From contig NZ_JAUCGR010000004.1 of the NCBI RefSeq assembly GCF_030362815.1, positions 339,617 through 403,616 of the forward strand: 64,000 nucleotides of DNA. The letters run 5' to 3'. The notes under the pieces were generated by a model, which was not told the DNA's origin, made no database searches, and was given only the letters and a program-made list of their open reading frames with translations. A program made the translations under genes and the position numbers. How positions within the stretch are numbered: the stretch's first letter is position 1; every line of letters starts with the position of its first letter. Origin of the DNA: Cellulomonas edaphi. Lineage in GTDB: Bacteria; Actinomycetota; Actinomycetes; Actinomycetales; Cellulomonadaceae. Below are positions 10,727 to 19,432 of the stretch, one piece after another.

Positions 10727-11515
10727 GTGATCGAGCCCGCCGACGACGTCGCGCAGCCCAGCCCCGCCGCCGACGCGCACCCCACCGCCGAGCCCGTCGT
10801 CCCGCGGCACGCAGCGGCCGCCGGACGCCGCGGCAAGCAGCGCAGCGCGTCCGTCTCGTTCCTGCGCGAGACGGTGATCATCCTCGTCAGCGCCCTCGTG
10901 CTGTCGCTCATCGTGAAGACGTTCCTGGTCCAGGCCTTCTTCATCCCGAGCGCCTCGATGCACGACACCCTGATCGAGAACGACCGGATCCTGGTGAGCA
11001 AGCTGAGCCCGGGGCCGTTCGACCTGCACCGCGGCGACATCGTGGTGTTCAAGGACCCGGGCGGATGGCTCCCGGCGCCGGTGGAGACCGAGCGCGGGCC
11101 CATCGGGACCGCGGTGCGCGACACGCTCACGTACGTCGGCCTCTACCCGGACGACGCCGGGGAGCACCTGGTCAAGCGCCTGATCGGCCTACCGGGCGAC
11201 CACGTCACGTGCGCGGGCGCGGGCAAGAAGCTCACGGTCAACGGTGCGCCGCTCGACGAGCCCTACCTCGCGCCCGGCGCGCAGCCGTGCGAGACCGCGT
11301 TCGACACCGTGGTGCCGCCCGAGAGCATGTGGGTCATGGGCGACAACCGGCAGCACTCCGCGGACTCGCGCTTCCACCAGGGCGAGCCGGGCGGTGGGTC
11401 GGTGCCGCTGAAGAACGTGGTCGGCAAGGCCTTCGTCATCGTCTGGCCCGCGGACCACTGGCAGCTGCTGCGCAACCCTGGCGCGACCTTCGCGGACGTG
11501 CCGGACCCGTCGTGA
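10727..11515 (+). CDS. lepB: Signal peptidase I
   Basis: Membrane-bound Ser-Lys protease that cleaves signal peptides of exported proteins (family S26). 262 aa from GTG 10727, seven bases after GAGAG; GTG 10724 is an in-frame alternative. A cytoplasmic Pro/Ala-rich N-terminus and basic GRRGKQR precede one membrane helix ([19 protein letters not shown], about 49-67). The nucleophile Ser77 is in IPSASM, the general base Lys150 in [14 protein letters not shown], and the box [13 protein letters not shown] is present. Stop and rnhB start overlap by four bases. Confidence 0.95.
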   Translation: MIEPADDVAQPSPAADAHPTAEPVVPRHAAAAGRRGKQRSASVSFLRETVIILVSALVLSLIVKTFLVQAFFIPSASMHDTLIENDRILVSKLSPGPFDLHRGDIVVFKDPGGWLPAPVETERGPIGTAVRDTLTYVGLYPDDAGEHLVKRLIGLPGDHVTCAGAGKKLTVNGAPLDEPYLAPGAQPCETAFDTVVPPESMWVMGDNRQHSADSRFHQGEPGGGSVPLKNVVGKAFVIVWPADHWQLLRNPGATFADVPDPS

Positions 11516-12252
11516 GCGTCGGCACCACCCCGGTGGTCGTGGCCAGGCGGCCGACGACGCGTCCCGGGCCGCACCTGCGGCACGAGCGCCTGCTCCTGCG
11601 CGACGGCGCGCGGCTGGTGGCTGGGATGGACGAGGTGGGGCGCGGCGCGCTGGCCGGCCCGGTCAGCGTGGGGGTGGTCGTCATCGACGCGACGACGCGC
11701 TCGGCGCCGCGCGGCGTCGCGGACTCCAAGCTGTTGACGCCCCTGGCCCGCACCGCGCTGCTCCCCGCGCTCGGGCGCTGGGGCGTGGCGCGCGCCGTCG
11801 GGCACGCGAGCGCCGCGGAGATCGACGAGATCGGCATCATCGCGGCGCTGCGCCTGGCCGGCACCCGTGCGCTGTCGGTCGTCGCGGCACTCGTCGGGCC
11901 GGTCGACGCCGTGCTGCTCGACGGCTCGCACGACTGGCTGAGCGCGCCCGCGCAACCGTCCCTGTTCGACGAGCCCGTCGTCGATGGCCCCGCGCGTCCG
12001 CGAGTGCACCTGCGGGTCAAGGCTGATCGGACGTGCGCGAGCGTGGCCGCCGCGAGCGTGCTCGCCAAGTGCGAGCGCGACGCGATGATGGTCACCCTCG
12101 CGCCCGAGCACGCGCCCTACCGCTGGGACGAGAACAAGGGGTACGCCTCGCCCGACCACCTGGCGGCGCTCGGCGAGCACGGTCCCAGCGTGCTGCACCG
12201 CCGCTCGTGGCGGTTGCCGGGTGTGCCCGACGACGGCGCTGGTGGGGGATGA
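11512..12252 (+). CDS. rnhB: Ribonuclease HII
   Basis: Removes RNA from RNA-DNA hybrids and misincorporated ribonucleotides. 246 aa. The active-site motif [13 protein letters not shown] holds the DE pair (about residues 38-39); the third acid is in LLDGSHDW and the fourth in [18 protein letters not shown]. The first 30 residues are a basic extension usual in actinobacteria. GTG overlaps the lepB stop by four bases (GTGA). Confidence 0.96.
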   Translation: MSVGTTPVVVARRPTTRPGPHLRHERLLLRDGARLVAGMDEVGRGALAGPVSVGVVVIDATTRSAPRGVADSKLLTPLARTALLPALGRWGVARAVGHASAAEIDEIGIIAALRLAGTRALSVVAALVGPVDAVLLDGSHDWLSAPAQPSLFDEPVVDGPARPRVHLRVKADRTCASVAAASVLAKCERDAMMVTLAPEHAPYRWDENKGYASPDHLAALGEHGPSVLHRRSWRLPGVPDDGAGGG

Positions 12253-12259
12253 TGAGCGC

Positions 12260-12583
12260 GTGAGTGCCGAGGACCTGGAGAACTACGAGACCGACATGGA
12301 GCTCGCGCTGTACCGCGAGTACCGCGACGTCGTCGGCCTCTTCTCGTACGTGGTGGAGACCGAGCGCCGCTTCTACCTGGCCAACCAGGTGGACCTGCAG
12401 GTGCGGTCGGCGGCCGGCGAGGTGTACTTCGAGCTCACGCTCGGCGACGCCTGGGTCTGGGACGTGTACCGCTCGGCCCGCTTCGTGAAGTCGGTGCGGG
12501 TGGTGACGTTCAAGGACGTCAACGTCGAGGAGCTGGCGAAGGCCGAGCTCGACCTCGGCGGCGGTGCGGCCTTCCCGCGCTGA
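12260..12583 (+). CDS. DUF2469 family protein
   Basis: Conserved actinobacterial protein of unknown function, 107 aa, close to mycobacterial Rv2901c in its core (SAEDLENYETDMELALYREY, VVETERRFYLANQVDL, RVVTFKDVN). The gene sits in its usual place between rnhB and yraN. Start GTG 12260 gives the conserved N-terminus. There is no clear Shine-Dalgarno, and GATGAT (12248-12253) ends six bases upstream, so the mRNA may begin at the start codon. No catalytic motif is visible. Confidence 0.9.
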   Translation: MSAEDLENYETDMELALYREYRDVVGLFSYVVETERRFYLANQVDLQVRSAAGEVYFELTLGDAWVWDVYRSARFVKSVRVVTFKDVNVEELAKAELDLGGGAAFPR

Positions 12584-12706
12584 TCTGCTGGGGCCGGGGC
12601 CCGGGCTCTCCGTGAGGTGACCACAGGCCATCTCGTGGGCTGAGTCGTCCACAGCCATGCCGCCGAACCGGCTTCCCAGGCATGCTCGGCCACCAGGGTG
12701 GCTGCC

Positions 12707-13063
12707 ATGCGAGCACAGGACGCCGTGGGGCGGTACGGCGAGGACGTGGCGGCGAGGCACGTCGTCGAGGCGGGCTGGACCGTCCTGGACCGGAACTGGC
12801 GGTGCCGGGACGGCGAGCTGGACCTGGTCGGCCTCGACGGCGACGAGCTCGTCGTGGTCGAGGTCAAGACGCGCCGGTCGGTCGCGTACGGTCCGCCAGC
12901 GGAGGCGGTGACCCGGCACAAGCTGGCCCGCGTGCGGCGGCTCGCCGCACAGTGGCTCGCGGCCCACGACGTGCGGGTGGCGTCGGTGCGCGTGGACGTC
13001 ATCGCGGTGCTGCTGCCGGCGCGGGGCGCTGCCGTGGTCGACCACCTCGTGGGGGTGGTCTGA
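12707..13063 (+). CDS. YraN family (UPF0102) endonuclease-like protein
   Basis: Small protein (118 aa) of the YraN/UPF0102 family, with a restriction-endonuclease-like core: GELDLVGLDGDELVVVEVKTR contains the E-D...ExK metal-binding pattern. Its cellular role is not firmly established; it is typically beside comM and dprA, which suggests a link to DNA processing. Start ATG 12707 has AGGGTGG upstream at workable distance; GTG 12698 is in frame but overlaps those purines. The stop abuts the comM start. Confidence 0.88.
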   Translation: MRAQDAVGRYGEDVAARHVVEAGWTVLDRNWRCRDGELDLVGLDGDELVVVEVKTRRSVAYGPPAEAVTRHKLARVRRLAAQWLAAHDVRVASVRVDVIAVLLPARGAAVVDHLVGVV

Positions 13064-14587
13064 GTGGCGCTGGGGCGGACCCTCGCGGTCGCGCTGGTCG
13101 GCCTGACCGGGCACGTGGTCGAGGTGGAGGCGCACCTGGCGGCCTCCCTGCCGGCGTTCACGCTCGTGGGCCTCCCCGACGCCTCGCTCAGCGAGGCCCG
13201 TGACCGCGTGCGGGCCGCGGTGACCTCGACCGGTCTGGCGTGGCCCAACCGCCGGATCACCGTCAACCTCTCGCCGGCGACGCTGCCCAAGACCGGGTCG
13301 TCCTTCGACCTGGCTGTCGCCGTCGCGACGCTCGCCGGTGCCGAGCTGCTGGACGGGGCCCGGGCGGCAGGCGTCGTGCACATCGGTGAGCTCGGGCTCG
13401 ACGGGCGGCTGCGGCCGGTCCGCGGCGTGCTGCCCGCGGTCGCCGCCGCGGTCGCGGCCGGTCATCCCCGGGTCGTGGTCCCGCACGGCAACGCGGCGGA
13501 GGCCGCGCTGGTCCCCGGTGCCCTCGTGGCCGGTGCGGCGTCGCTGGGCGAGGTCGCCGCTCGGTACGGCGCGGACCTCGACGTGCCGGTGCCTGAGCCC
13601 GTGCCCCTGGACCGGGCGCAGCCCGCGGCCGCGCAGCACGTCCTTGACCTCGCTGACGTGGTGGGGCAGGAGGAGGCGCGCGAGTGCCTGGAGGTCGCGG
13701 CGGCAGGCGGCCACCACGTGCTCATGGTCGGCCCGCCCGGCACAGGCAAGACGATGCTGGCGGCACGTCTGCCGGGGCTGCTGCCGGACCTCGCGGAGGT
13801 CGATGCCGTCGAGGTCACGGCGGTGCACTCGGTGGCCGGCACGTTCGAACCGGGTGGCGGGCTGCTGCGCCGACCGCCCTTCGAGGACCCGCACCACACC
13901 GCGACGCCGGCGAGCGTGGTGGGCGGAGGATCGGGCATGCCGCGTCCCGGCGCCGCCTCGCGTGCGCACCGCGGCGTCCTGTTCCTCGACGAGGCGCCCG
14001 AGTTCTCGACCGCCGTGCTGCAGACCCTGCGACAGCCCCTCGAGCACGGCGAGCTCGTGCTCCACCGGGCGCTCGGCACGGCGCGGTACCCCGCGCGGTT
14101 CCAGCTGGTGCTCGCGGCCAACCCGTGCCCGTGCGGGCGGGCGGTGGGCAAGGGGTTGGACTGCACGTGCCGCAGCGAGCAGCGCCGACGCTACTTCGGC
14201 AAGCTCTCCGGCCCGCTGCTGGACCGGGTCGACCTCCAGGTCGAGCTCCGGCCGGCCCGTTCGGGAGGTGCGGCGGGTGAGCCCACCGCCGTGGTCGCGC
14301 GCCGCGTCGCTGCCGCTCGCTCGTCGGCGGCCGAGCGGCTCGCCGGCACGCCGTGGCGCACGAGCGCCGAAGCCCCCGGCGGCTGGCTGCGCGAGCGCCT
14401 CGGTGCCGACGCCGCCCTGCTGGGGGAGCTCGACCGCGCGCTGGACCGCGGGACGCTCAGCCTGCGCGGAGCCGATCGCGTGATCCGGGTGGCGTGGACC
14501 TTGGCCGACCTGGACGGCCGGGCCGCGCCCACGCGTGCCGACCTCGGTCGTGCGCTGCTGCTGCGGACGCGGGGGCACGGCGCATGA
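13064..14587 (+). CDS. comM: YifB/ComM family Mg-chelatase-like AAA+ ATPase
   Basis: AAA+ ATPase of 507 aa; ComM promotes branch migration during natural transformation in other bacteria. The N-terminal LonC-like domain (VEVEAHLAASLPAFTLVGLPD) runs to about residue 170. Walker A is GPPGTGKTML (about 225), Walker B FLDEAPEF (about 308), and a Cys cluster NPCPCGRAVG...DCTC lies near 352-367. The GTG start follows directly on the yraN stop; its own stop overlaps dprA (ATGA). Confidence 0.93.
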   Translation: MALGRTLAVALVGLTGHVVEVEAHLAASLPAFTLVGLPDASLSEARDRVRAAVTSTGLAWPNRRITVNLSPATLPKTGSSFDLAVAVATLAGAELLDGARAAGVVHIGELGLDGRLRPVRGVLPAVAAAVAAGHPRVVVPHGNAAEAALVPGALVAGAASLGEVAARYGADLDVPVPEPVPLDRAQPAAAQHVLDLADVVGQEEARECLEVAAAGGHHVLMVGPPGTGKTMLAARLPGLLPDLAEVDAVEVTAVHSVAGTFEPGGGLLRRPPFEDPHHTATPASVVGGGSGMPRPGAASRAHRGVLFLDEAPEFSTAVLQTLRQPLEHGELVLHRALGTARYPARFQLVLAANPCPCGRAVGKGLDCTCRSEQRRRYFGKLSGPLLDRVDLQVELRPARSGGAAGEPTAVVARRVAAARSSAAERLAGTPWRTSAEAPGGWLRERLGADAALLGELDRALDRGTLSLRGADRVIRVAWTLADLDGRAAPTRADLGRALLLRTRGHGA

Positions 14588-15942
14588 GCGGCTCACCCGG
14601 ATCGGGTCCGGCACCCCGGTGGGCGGCCGACGACGAGCACGACGAGCGCCTCGCGCGCGCCGCGTGGTCGGCGCTCGCCGAGCCCGGTGACCCCGTCGCA
14701 GGTGCGCTCGTCGCGGCGCTGGGAGCCGGTGCGTCGCTGCGCCTGGTCCCGTTGGCCGTCCGCGACGGGCTCCGCGCCGCCTGGGCGGCGGTGGTGGGAG
14801 CGCAGCCGGGGGACCTTCCGCCGCCGGGCGGTGTGCGTGTGGAGCGGGCAGTCGAGCGCTGGGCTCTCCGCTTGGCCCAGGTGGATCCGTGGGCGGATCT
14901 CGCTGCGGCGGAGAGCGCGGGCGCTCGGTTCCTGGTGCCGGGTGAGCCGGGATGGCCGAGCGGTCTGGACGATCTTGGTCCTGCCGCGCCGTTCGGGCTG
15001 TGGGTGCGCGGGGGCGCGGGCGGAGGCGCAGGGGGGAGCACGACCAGCGGCCGGGCCGGGGGCGCAGGCGAGAGCACGAGCAGCGGCTGGGGCAGGGACG
15101 CAGGCGGGCGCACGGACCGAAGCGAAGGCGGATGCGCGGACGCGGGTGCGGGGCTCGGGGAGTTGCTGCGGAGGTCCGTGGCACTGGTCGGCTCGCGTGC
15201 GGCGACGACGTACGGCGAGCGCGTGGCGGTGGATCTGGCAGCGGGGCTGGTCGACGCCGGGGCGTGCGTGGTTTCCGGCGGCGCCTACGGGATCGACGCC
15301 GCGGCGCACCGTGGCGCGCTGGCCCGGGGCGGGGGGACCGTGGTGCTGCTTGCGGGGGGAGTGGACCGGTCGTACCCGGCGGGGAACGCGCGGCTCTTCG
15401 AGACCGTCGTGAGTTCGGGAGGCGCGCTGGTCGCCGAGGTCCCGCCGGGACGGCTGCCCACCAAGAGCCGGTTCCTGCAGCGCAACCGGCTCATCGCTGC
15501 CGCAGCCGGAGCGACGGTCGTCGTCGAGGCGGCGTGGAGATCGGGGGCCATGAGCACGGCGCACCACGCGGCGCGCCTGCTGCGGCCTGTGGGCGCGGTC
15601 CCGGGCCCCGTGACCTCGATGGCGTCGGCGGGATGCCACCGCCTGCTGCGCGAGGGCTCGGCCGTGTGCGTGACCGACGCGGCCGAGGTGATGGACCTTG
15701 CCGGACTGGTCGGCACCGACCTGGCGGACGAGCCGGCGGCAGAACGCCGCCGTGGCGACGGACTCGATCCGGTCGCGTCCCGGGTGCTCGAGGCACTCCC
15801 GCGCCGGAGAGGCGCCGGAACCGAAGCACTCGCTGCCCGCGCGGGGGTGACTCTGGGCGAGGCTCGGTCGGCCCTCGGGCTGCTCGAGCTCGGTGGGCTG
15901 GTCGAGCGCGACGTGTGGGGGTGGCGCCTGCTCGGCAGCTGA
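14584..15942 (+). CDS. dprA: DNA-processing protein DprA
   Basis: Binds incoming single-stranded DNA and loads RecA during transformation. 452 aa, longer than usual (about 300-400). An N-terminal SAM-like region (to about 140) is followed by a Gly/Ser/Thr-rich low-complexity linker (about 142-193). Then comes the Rossmann-like fold with VALVGSRAATTYGERVA, SGGAYGIDAAAHRGAL and FLQRNRLIAA, and last a winged-helix DprA C-domain (about 395-450). The linker DNA (about 15007-15160) is a run of G/A-rich imperfect repeats. ATG overlaps the comM stop by four bases. Confidence 0.94.
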   Translation: MSGSPGSGPAPRWAADDEHDERLARAAWSALAEPGDPVAGALVAALGAGASLRLVPLAVRDGLRAAWAAVVGAQPGDLPPPGGVRVERAVERWALRLAQVDPWADLAAAESAGARFLVPGEPGWPSGLDDLGPAAPFGLWVRGGAGGGAGGSTTSGRAGGAGESTSSGWGRDAGGRTDRSEGGCADAGAGLGELLRRSVALVGSRAATTYGERVAVDLAAGLVDAGACVVSGGAYGIDAAAHRGALARGGGTVVLLAGGVDRSYPAGNARLFETVVSSGGALVAEVPPGRLPTKSRFLQRNRLIAAAAGATVVVEAAWRSGAMSTAHHAARLLRPVGAVPGPVTSMASAGCHRLLREGSAVCVTDAAEVMDLAGLVGTDLADEPAAERRRGDGLDPVASRVLEALPRRRGAGTEALAARAGVTLGEARSALGLLELGGLVERDVWGWRLLGS

Positions 15943-16335
15943 GGCGAGCGAGGGGGGTGCGTTCTGGATGCGTGGGTGCTCTGTGCGTCGGGTGTCCGGC
16001 AATGGGCATCCGACCTCTCGGCTCAAAAATCGGGAGAATCGGACATTCGCCTTTCCGGTGGCCGTCCACGCCGGCCCGTGATGTTCTGGGCAACGAGGTG
16101 GGCCCTGTGTGAAGCTCCGCGCGCCACACGAACGGGCGAACGGCGCGCTCGATCGGGGGGGAGGGGCAGATCGAGCCCTCGGACTGAGCCGCCGAGCGGG
16201 TGAAAAAACTCACCGACACGCGCATTTGGGGGCCGACAATCGGACATTCCGGTGGCATTCACCCGGGATTAGCCCGGCCAGGTGAATCTGGTCCTTGTTC
16301 AAAGCGTGCACTCAGGTCACCGTAGGGACATGCGA
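15943..16335 (+). other. Non-coding gap with a repeated 12-mer and A-rich patches
   Basis: No convincing gene in these 393 bases; short frames have the wrong composition. AATCGGACATTC occurs twice, at 16037-16048 and 16238-16249, each followed within 10 bases by CCGGTGGC. The two copies sit next to unusually A-rich patches for this genome (AAAAAT at 16025 and GAAAAAAC at 16202). Arms GAAT/ATTC make the motif a partial palindrome. It could be an operator pair for xerC and whiG, which are read away from it; the binding protein is unknown. Confidence 0.5.
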
Positions 16336-17262
16336 GTGACGGAGATCATCGAGAACACGCCCTCCCGGGTGTCGCTTCTCGACGACTTCTCCGGGTATGT
16401 GTCCGCTCAGCGCGGGCTGTCTGCGCACACGGACCGCGCCTATCGCGGCGACATCGAGGCGCTCCTCGCCTTCTCGGTCCGGCACGGTGCGACGACCCTG
16501 GACGAGGTCGACCTGGGGATGCTGCGTGCATGGCTCGCGTCTCAGGCAGCCGCCAAGCGGAGTCGGGCCACGATCGCGCGCCGCGGTGCCGCTGCTCGCA
16601 CGTTCCTTGCCTGGGCGGCGCGGACCGGCCGCATCGCGTCGGACCCATCGGTGCGCCTCGCGACCGCCCGTGTGCCGGCGCCGCTGCCCACCGTCCTGCG
16701 CTCGACGGCCGCCTCGCAGATGCTGGACGCCGCCCGCGACCGCGCCGCCGGGGCCGAGCCCCTGCAGCTGCGCGACTGGGCCCTGCTCGAGCTGCTCTAC
16801 GCGACCGGCGTCCGCGTCGGCGAGCTGTGCGCGACCGACCTGCGCGACCTGGACCTCGCGGAGCGCACCGTGCGCGTGCTCGGCAAGGGCGCCAAGGAGC
16901 GGGTGGTGCCCTTCGGTGTGCCCGCCCGGGACGCGCTGCTCCGCTGGCTCGACACCGGCCGCCCCGCGCTGGCCCGCCCCGACTCGCCCGACGCGCTGTT
17001 CCTCGGTGCGCGCGGCGGTCGGGTGGACCCCCGCCAGGTGCGCGACGTCGTCCACCGCGCGTCCGCGGCAGCGGACGTGGACGACCTCGCCCCGCACGGG
17101 CTCCGCCACACGGCGGCCACGCACCTCCTCGAAGGCGGCTCCGACCTGCGCAGCGTGCAGGAGATGCTCGGCCACGCCAGCCTCGCGACGACCCAGCGCT
17201 ACACCCACATCTCGGCCGAGCGGCTCCGCTCGGCCTACGCACTCGCCCACCCCCGCGCTTGA
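16336..17262 (+). CDS. xerC: Tyrosine recombinase XerC
   Basis: Site-specific recombinase that, with XerD, resolves chromosome dimers at dif. 308 aa from GTG 16336. The core-binding domain (FSGYVSAQRGLSAHTDRAYRGDI...) is followed by the catalytic domain with Arg in TGVRVGEL, Lys in LGKGAKERVVPFG, HxxR in HGLRHTAATHLL, a late His in LGHASLATTQRY and the nucleophile Tyr in that same motif. GTAGGGA at 16322-16328 is seven bases before GTG 16336 and only one base before ATG 16330, so the GTG is preferred. dprA-xerC-whiG is a common actinobacterial order. Confidence 0.9.
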   Translation: MTEIIENTPSRVSLLDDFSGYVSAQRGLSAHTDRAYRGDIEALLAFSVRHGATTLDEVDLGMLRAWLASQAAAKRSRATIARRGAAARTFLAWAARTGRIASDPSVRLATARVPAPLPTVLRSTAASQMLDAARDRAAGAEPLQLRDWALLELLYATGVRVGELCATDLRDLDLAERTVRVLGKGAKERVVPFGVPARDALLRWLDTGRPALARPDSPDALFLGARGGRVDPRQVRDVVHRASAAADVDDLAPHGLRHTAATHLLEGGSDLRSVQEMLGHASLATTQRYTHISAERLRSAYALAHPRA

Positions 17263-17282
17263 GCCCCCTCGACGGAGCAATG

Positions 17283-18236
17283 ATGACCACGACCCTGACT
17301 GACGTCGCCGCTGCCTGGTCGGCACACGTCGGCACCGACGCCGCTCCGGCCGGCGTGCTGCCCCAGCCGCGGGAAGCGCTCGCCGACATCGACGCCGTCG
17401 TCGATGTCGTCGCGGAGCCGGCCGTCGTCGCCCCCGAGATCCCGACCCAGCGCCAGCCCGCCCTCGACGAGGTCGCCGCGGCCGTCGCACTGCTCTGGAG
17501 CACCTTCAAGGGCGAGGGCTGCCCCGACGCCCGGCAGCGGCTGATCCTGCACTATGCGCCGCTCGTGGCCGCCGTGGCCGGTCGCGTCGGGATGCGTCTG
17601 CCGAGCACCGTGGAGCACGGCGACCTCGTCTCGTACGGGATGTTCGGCCTCATCGACGCGATCGAGAAGTACGAGACCGACCGTGCCGTGAAGTTCGAGT
17701 CGTACGCGAGCTCGCGGATCCGCGGCGCCATCATCGACGAGCTGCGCGCCATGGACTGGGTGCCGCGCTCCGTGCGCACCAAGGCGCGCGCCGTCGACCG
17801 TGCCTACACCGAGCTCGAGTGCACCCTGCACCGCGCGCCCACCGAGCTGGAGATCGCCCGGCACATGCAGGTGCCCGTGGCCGAGCTGCGCTCCGTGTAC
17901 TCCCAGCTCTCCTCGGTCAACGTCGCGGCACTCGACGAGCTCCTCAACGGCGGCGAGGACCGCGTGGGCGGCGTCTCCCTCGGCGACACGCTCGGCGACG
18001 ACCGCATGCAGGACCCGGCCGGGACTGTCGAGGCAGCCGAGACCTCGTTCTTGCTGGGTCGCGCCATCGAGCAGCTCGGTGAGCGCGAGCGGATCGTCGT
18101 GGTCATGTACTACTACGAGGGCATGACGCTCGCCGAGATCGGGCGCGTGCTCGGTGTGACCGAGTCCCGCGTCTCCCAGATGCACACGGCCGCGATGCTG
18201 CGGCTGCGCGGGCGTCTGACCGCAGCCGGCGTCTGA
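17283..18236 (+). CDS. whiG: WhiG/FliA-type RNA polymerase sigma factor
   Basis: Group 3 sigma factor, 317 aa, related to FliA (motility) and to Streptomyces WhiG (sporulation). Region 2 is [22 protein letters not shown] followed by [28 protein letters not shown], the family hallmark. Region 4 is [35 protein letters not shown]. The N-terminal 75 or so residues are an extra Ala/Pro/Val-rich extension not usual in FliA. ATG 17283 has GGAG five bases upstream; ATG 17280 is also possible. A promoter like its consensus lies before the bldM-like gene at 60682. Whether it serves motility or development cannot be told here. Confidence 0.92.
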   Translation: MTTTLTDVAAAWSAHVGTDAAPAGVLPQPREALADIDAVVDVVAEPAVVAPEIPTQRQPALDEVAAAVALLWSTFKGEGCPDARQRLILHYAPLVAAVAGRVGMRLPSTVEHGDLVSYGMFGLIDAIEKYETDRAVKFESYASSRIRGAIIDELRAMDWVPRSVRTKARAVDRAYTELECTLHRAPTELEIARHMQVPVAELRSVYSQLSSVNVAALDELLNGGEDRVGGVSLGDTLGDDRMQDPAGTVEAAETSFLLGRAIEQLGERERIVVVMYYYEGMTLAEIGRVLGVTESRVSQMHTAAMLRLRGRLTAAGV

Positions 18237-18274
18237 CCGCAGCGCCCGGCGCCCCGTGTCGCCGGGTGCCGGGG

Positions 18275-18874
18275 TCATCCCCTCGGCACGGGCCCGGGGA
18301 GCAGCACGATCGGTCCGGCGCGTCCCAGGAGTGCCATCGGGTCGACGTAGCGGGGCGGAGAGCCGCGCCCGGACCGCACGCCCCAGTGCAGGCACGCTGC
18401 TACGCAGTGCCATGCCCGAGGCGCCAGCGAGCCGATGGCCTCGCCGACCCTGACCCGGTCGCCCGCAGCCACGTCCGGGGCCACCGGCTCGACGCTCGAG
18501 CGCAGCCCGCCCGGGTGCGCGATCGAGACGAGGGGCCGACCGGCGACCCGACCCGCGAACGTGACGACCCCATCGCCCGGAGCGAGCACGTCCGCGCCGA
18601 CGACCGCCGCGAGGTCGACGCCGCGGTGGCCCGCCACCCAGGGCGCGGGAGGCGGCTCGAACGCCCGCACCACGTGGGCCCGCCCCGGCAGGGGGAGCGT
18701 GAACCCGTGCGAGGCGGCCGCGGCCGACGGCGACGCCACCCCCGGCCGGAAGCCATCTGCCGAGGCGCGTGCGACGGCAGGGGCGAGCAGTGCGGCGAAG
18801 ACGGAGCACAGGGCGAGGACGGCGACGAGCTGTGCCAGGCGGCGTCGGGGAAAGGGTGCGCGGGTGTGGGCCAT
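18275..18874 (-). CDS. Secreted M23-like (LytM/peptidase M23) protein with altered active site
   Basis: Exported protein of 199 aa. The signal peptide is [21 protein letters not shown] ending near ARASA. The LytM/M23 domain has GHRGVDLAA (the HxxxD metal motif) and [20 protein letters not shown], but the last motif, HLHFEV in active M23 enzymes, reads CLHWGV, so the first His is Cys. This CLHWG form is common in actinobacterial homologues; catalytic activity is therefore doubtful, and a wall-binding or regulatory role is possible. A nearby Cys (CVAACLHW) could form a disulfide. It is convergent with whiG. The start at 18874 puts the signal peptide at the N-terminus; the Shine-Dalgarno is weak. 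Confidence 0.85.
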   Translation of the reverse strand: MAHTRAPFPRRRLAQLVAVLALCSVFAALLAPAVARASADGFRPGVASPSAAAASHGFTLPLPGRAHVVRAFEPPPAPWVAGHRGVDLAAVVGADVLAPGDGVVTFAGRVAGRPLVSIAHPGGLRSSVEPVAPDVAAGDRVRVGEAIGSLAPRAWHCVAACLHWGVRSGRGSPPRYVDPMALLGRAGPIVLLPGPVPRG

Positions 18875-18985
18875 GGCGCCAGCGTGCGCGGCGGCCGGCG
18901 CGTCGGGTCGCGGACAGCACGCACCGGTGCGGTGAGTGGCGACGTGCGGGGGCTGTGGACGCGTCGGCGGGAGGTGGGGGCCCGG

Positions 18986-19187
18986 ACACGGCGCACCGGG
19001 CACCCGCGCGGACCGGCGAACCGTGCACCCACGCGGAGCGCAACGTGGCCCACACGGATCGGCACCGGGCACCCATGCGGGTCGGCGCACCGGGCGCCAG
19101 CGCGGGTCGGCGCACCGGGCACCCGCGCGGGTCGGCGCACCGGGGCACCCGCGCGGGTCGGCGCACCGGGCACCCACGCGGATCGGC
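18986..19187 (+). repeat. Tandem array of about eight 25-bp GC-rich repeats
   Basis: Unit approximately GGTCGGCGCACCGGGCACCC followed by GCGCG. Copies begin at 18986, 19011, 19036 (degenerate, 21 bp), 19057 (23 bp), 19080, 19105, 19130 (26 bp) and 19156; a partial copy (GATCGGC) ends the array at 19187. Copies 19080-19180 are nearly identical, the outer ones diverged, as expected for a minisatellite that expands in the middle. It lies between the M23 gene and the rpsB promoter. Open frames across it on both strands are by-products of the repeat. Confidence 0.85.
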
Positions 19188-19432
19188 TAGACTTCCGCAT
19201 GCGACCGGTCCGTGCCGGTCGACTTCGCGCGTCATCCTCCCGTCCCATCCCGCTCGTCGGGCCCTGGGCCGGGGTCGACACCGCAACGGTCCGGGCCCTC
19301 GGGTCCGGCGCGGTCCGTCGACATGACGCCAGGGGCACCGACTCACGTCGGGGCCGACAACCGAGAATGCGTTCCCCCCGCGGGGGTCGCCATGTCGCGC
19401 GTGCCGCAAGGCGCGCGCCGGAAGGACGTGCC
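19188..19432 (+). promoter_or_regulatory. rpsB promoter and long 5' leader
   Basis: TAGACT (19188-19193) fits an actinobacterial -10 and directly abuts the repeat array; no good -35 is seen because that region is inside the repeat. A transcript from here would have a leader of about 230 bases. It starts with an inverted repeat, CGACCGG (19202-19208) and CCGGTCG (19215-19221), and contains further GGTCCG/CGGGTCC-type complementary stretches. No gene is evident in the leader. Confidence 0.5.

Noticed and set aside
16232..16239. GCCGACAA as a WhiG/FliA -10 before xerC
   Set aside because: No TAAA-like element 14-16 bases upstream, and it is part of the repeated 12-mer context.
19057..19187. CRISPR array
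   Set aside because: The repeats are directly adjacent with no unique spacers and there are no cas genes; it is a minisatellite.
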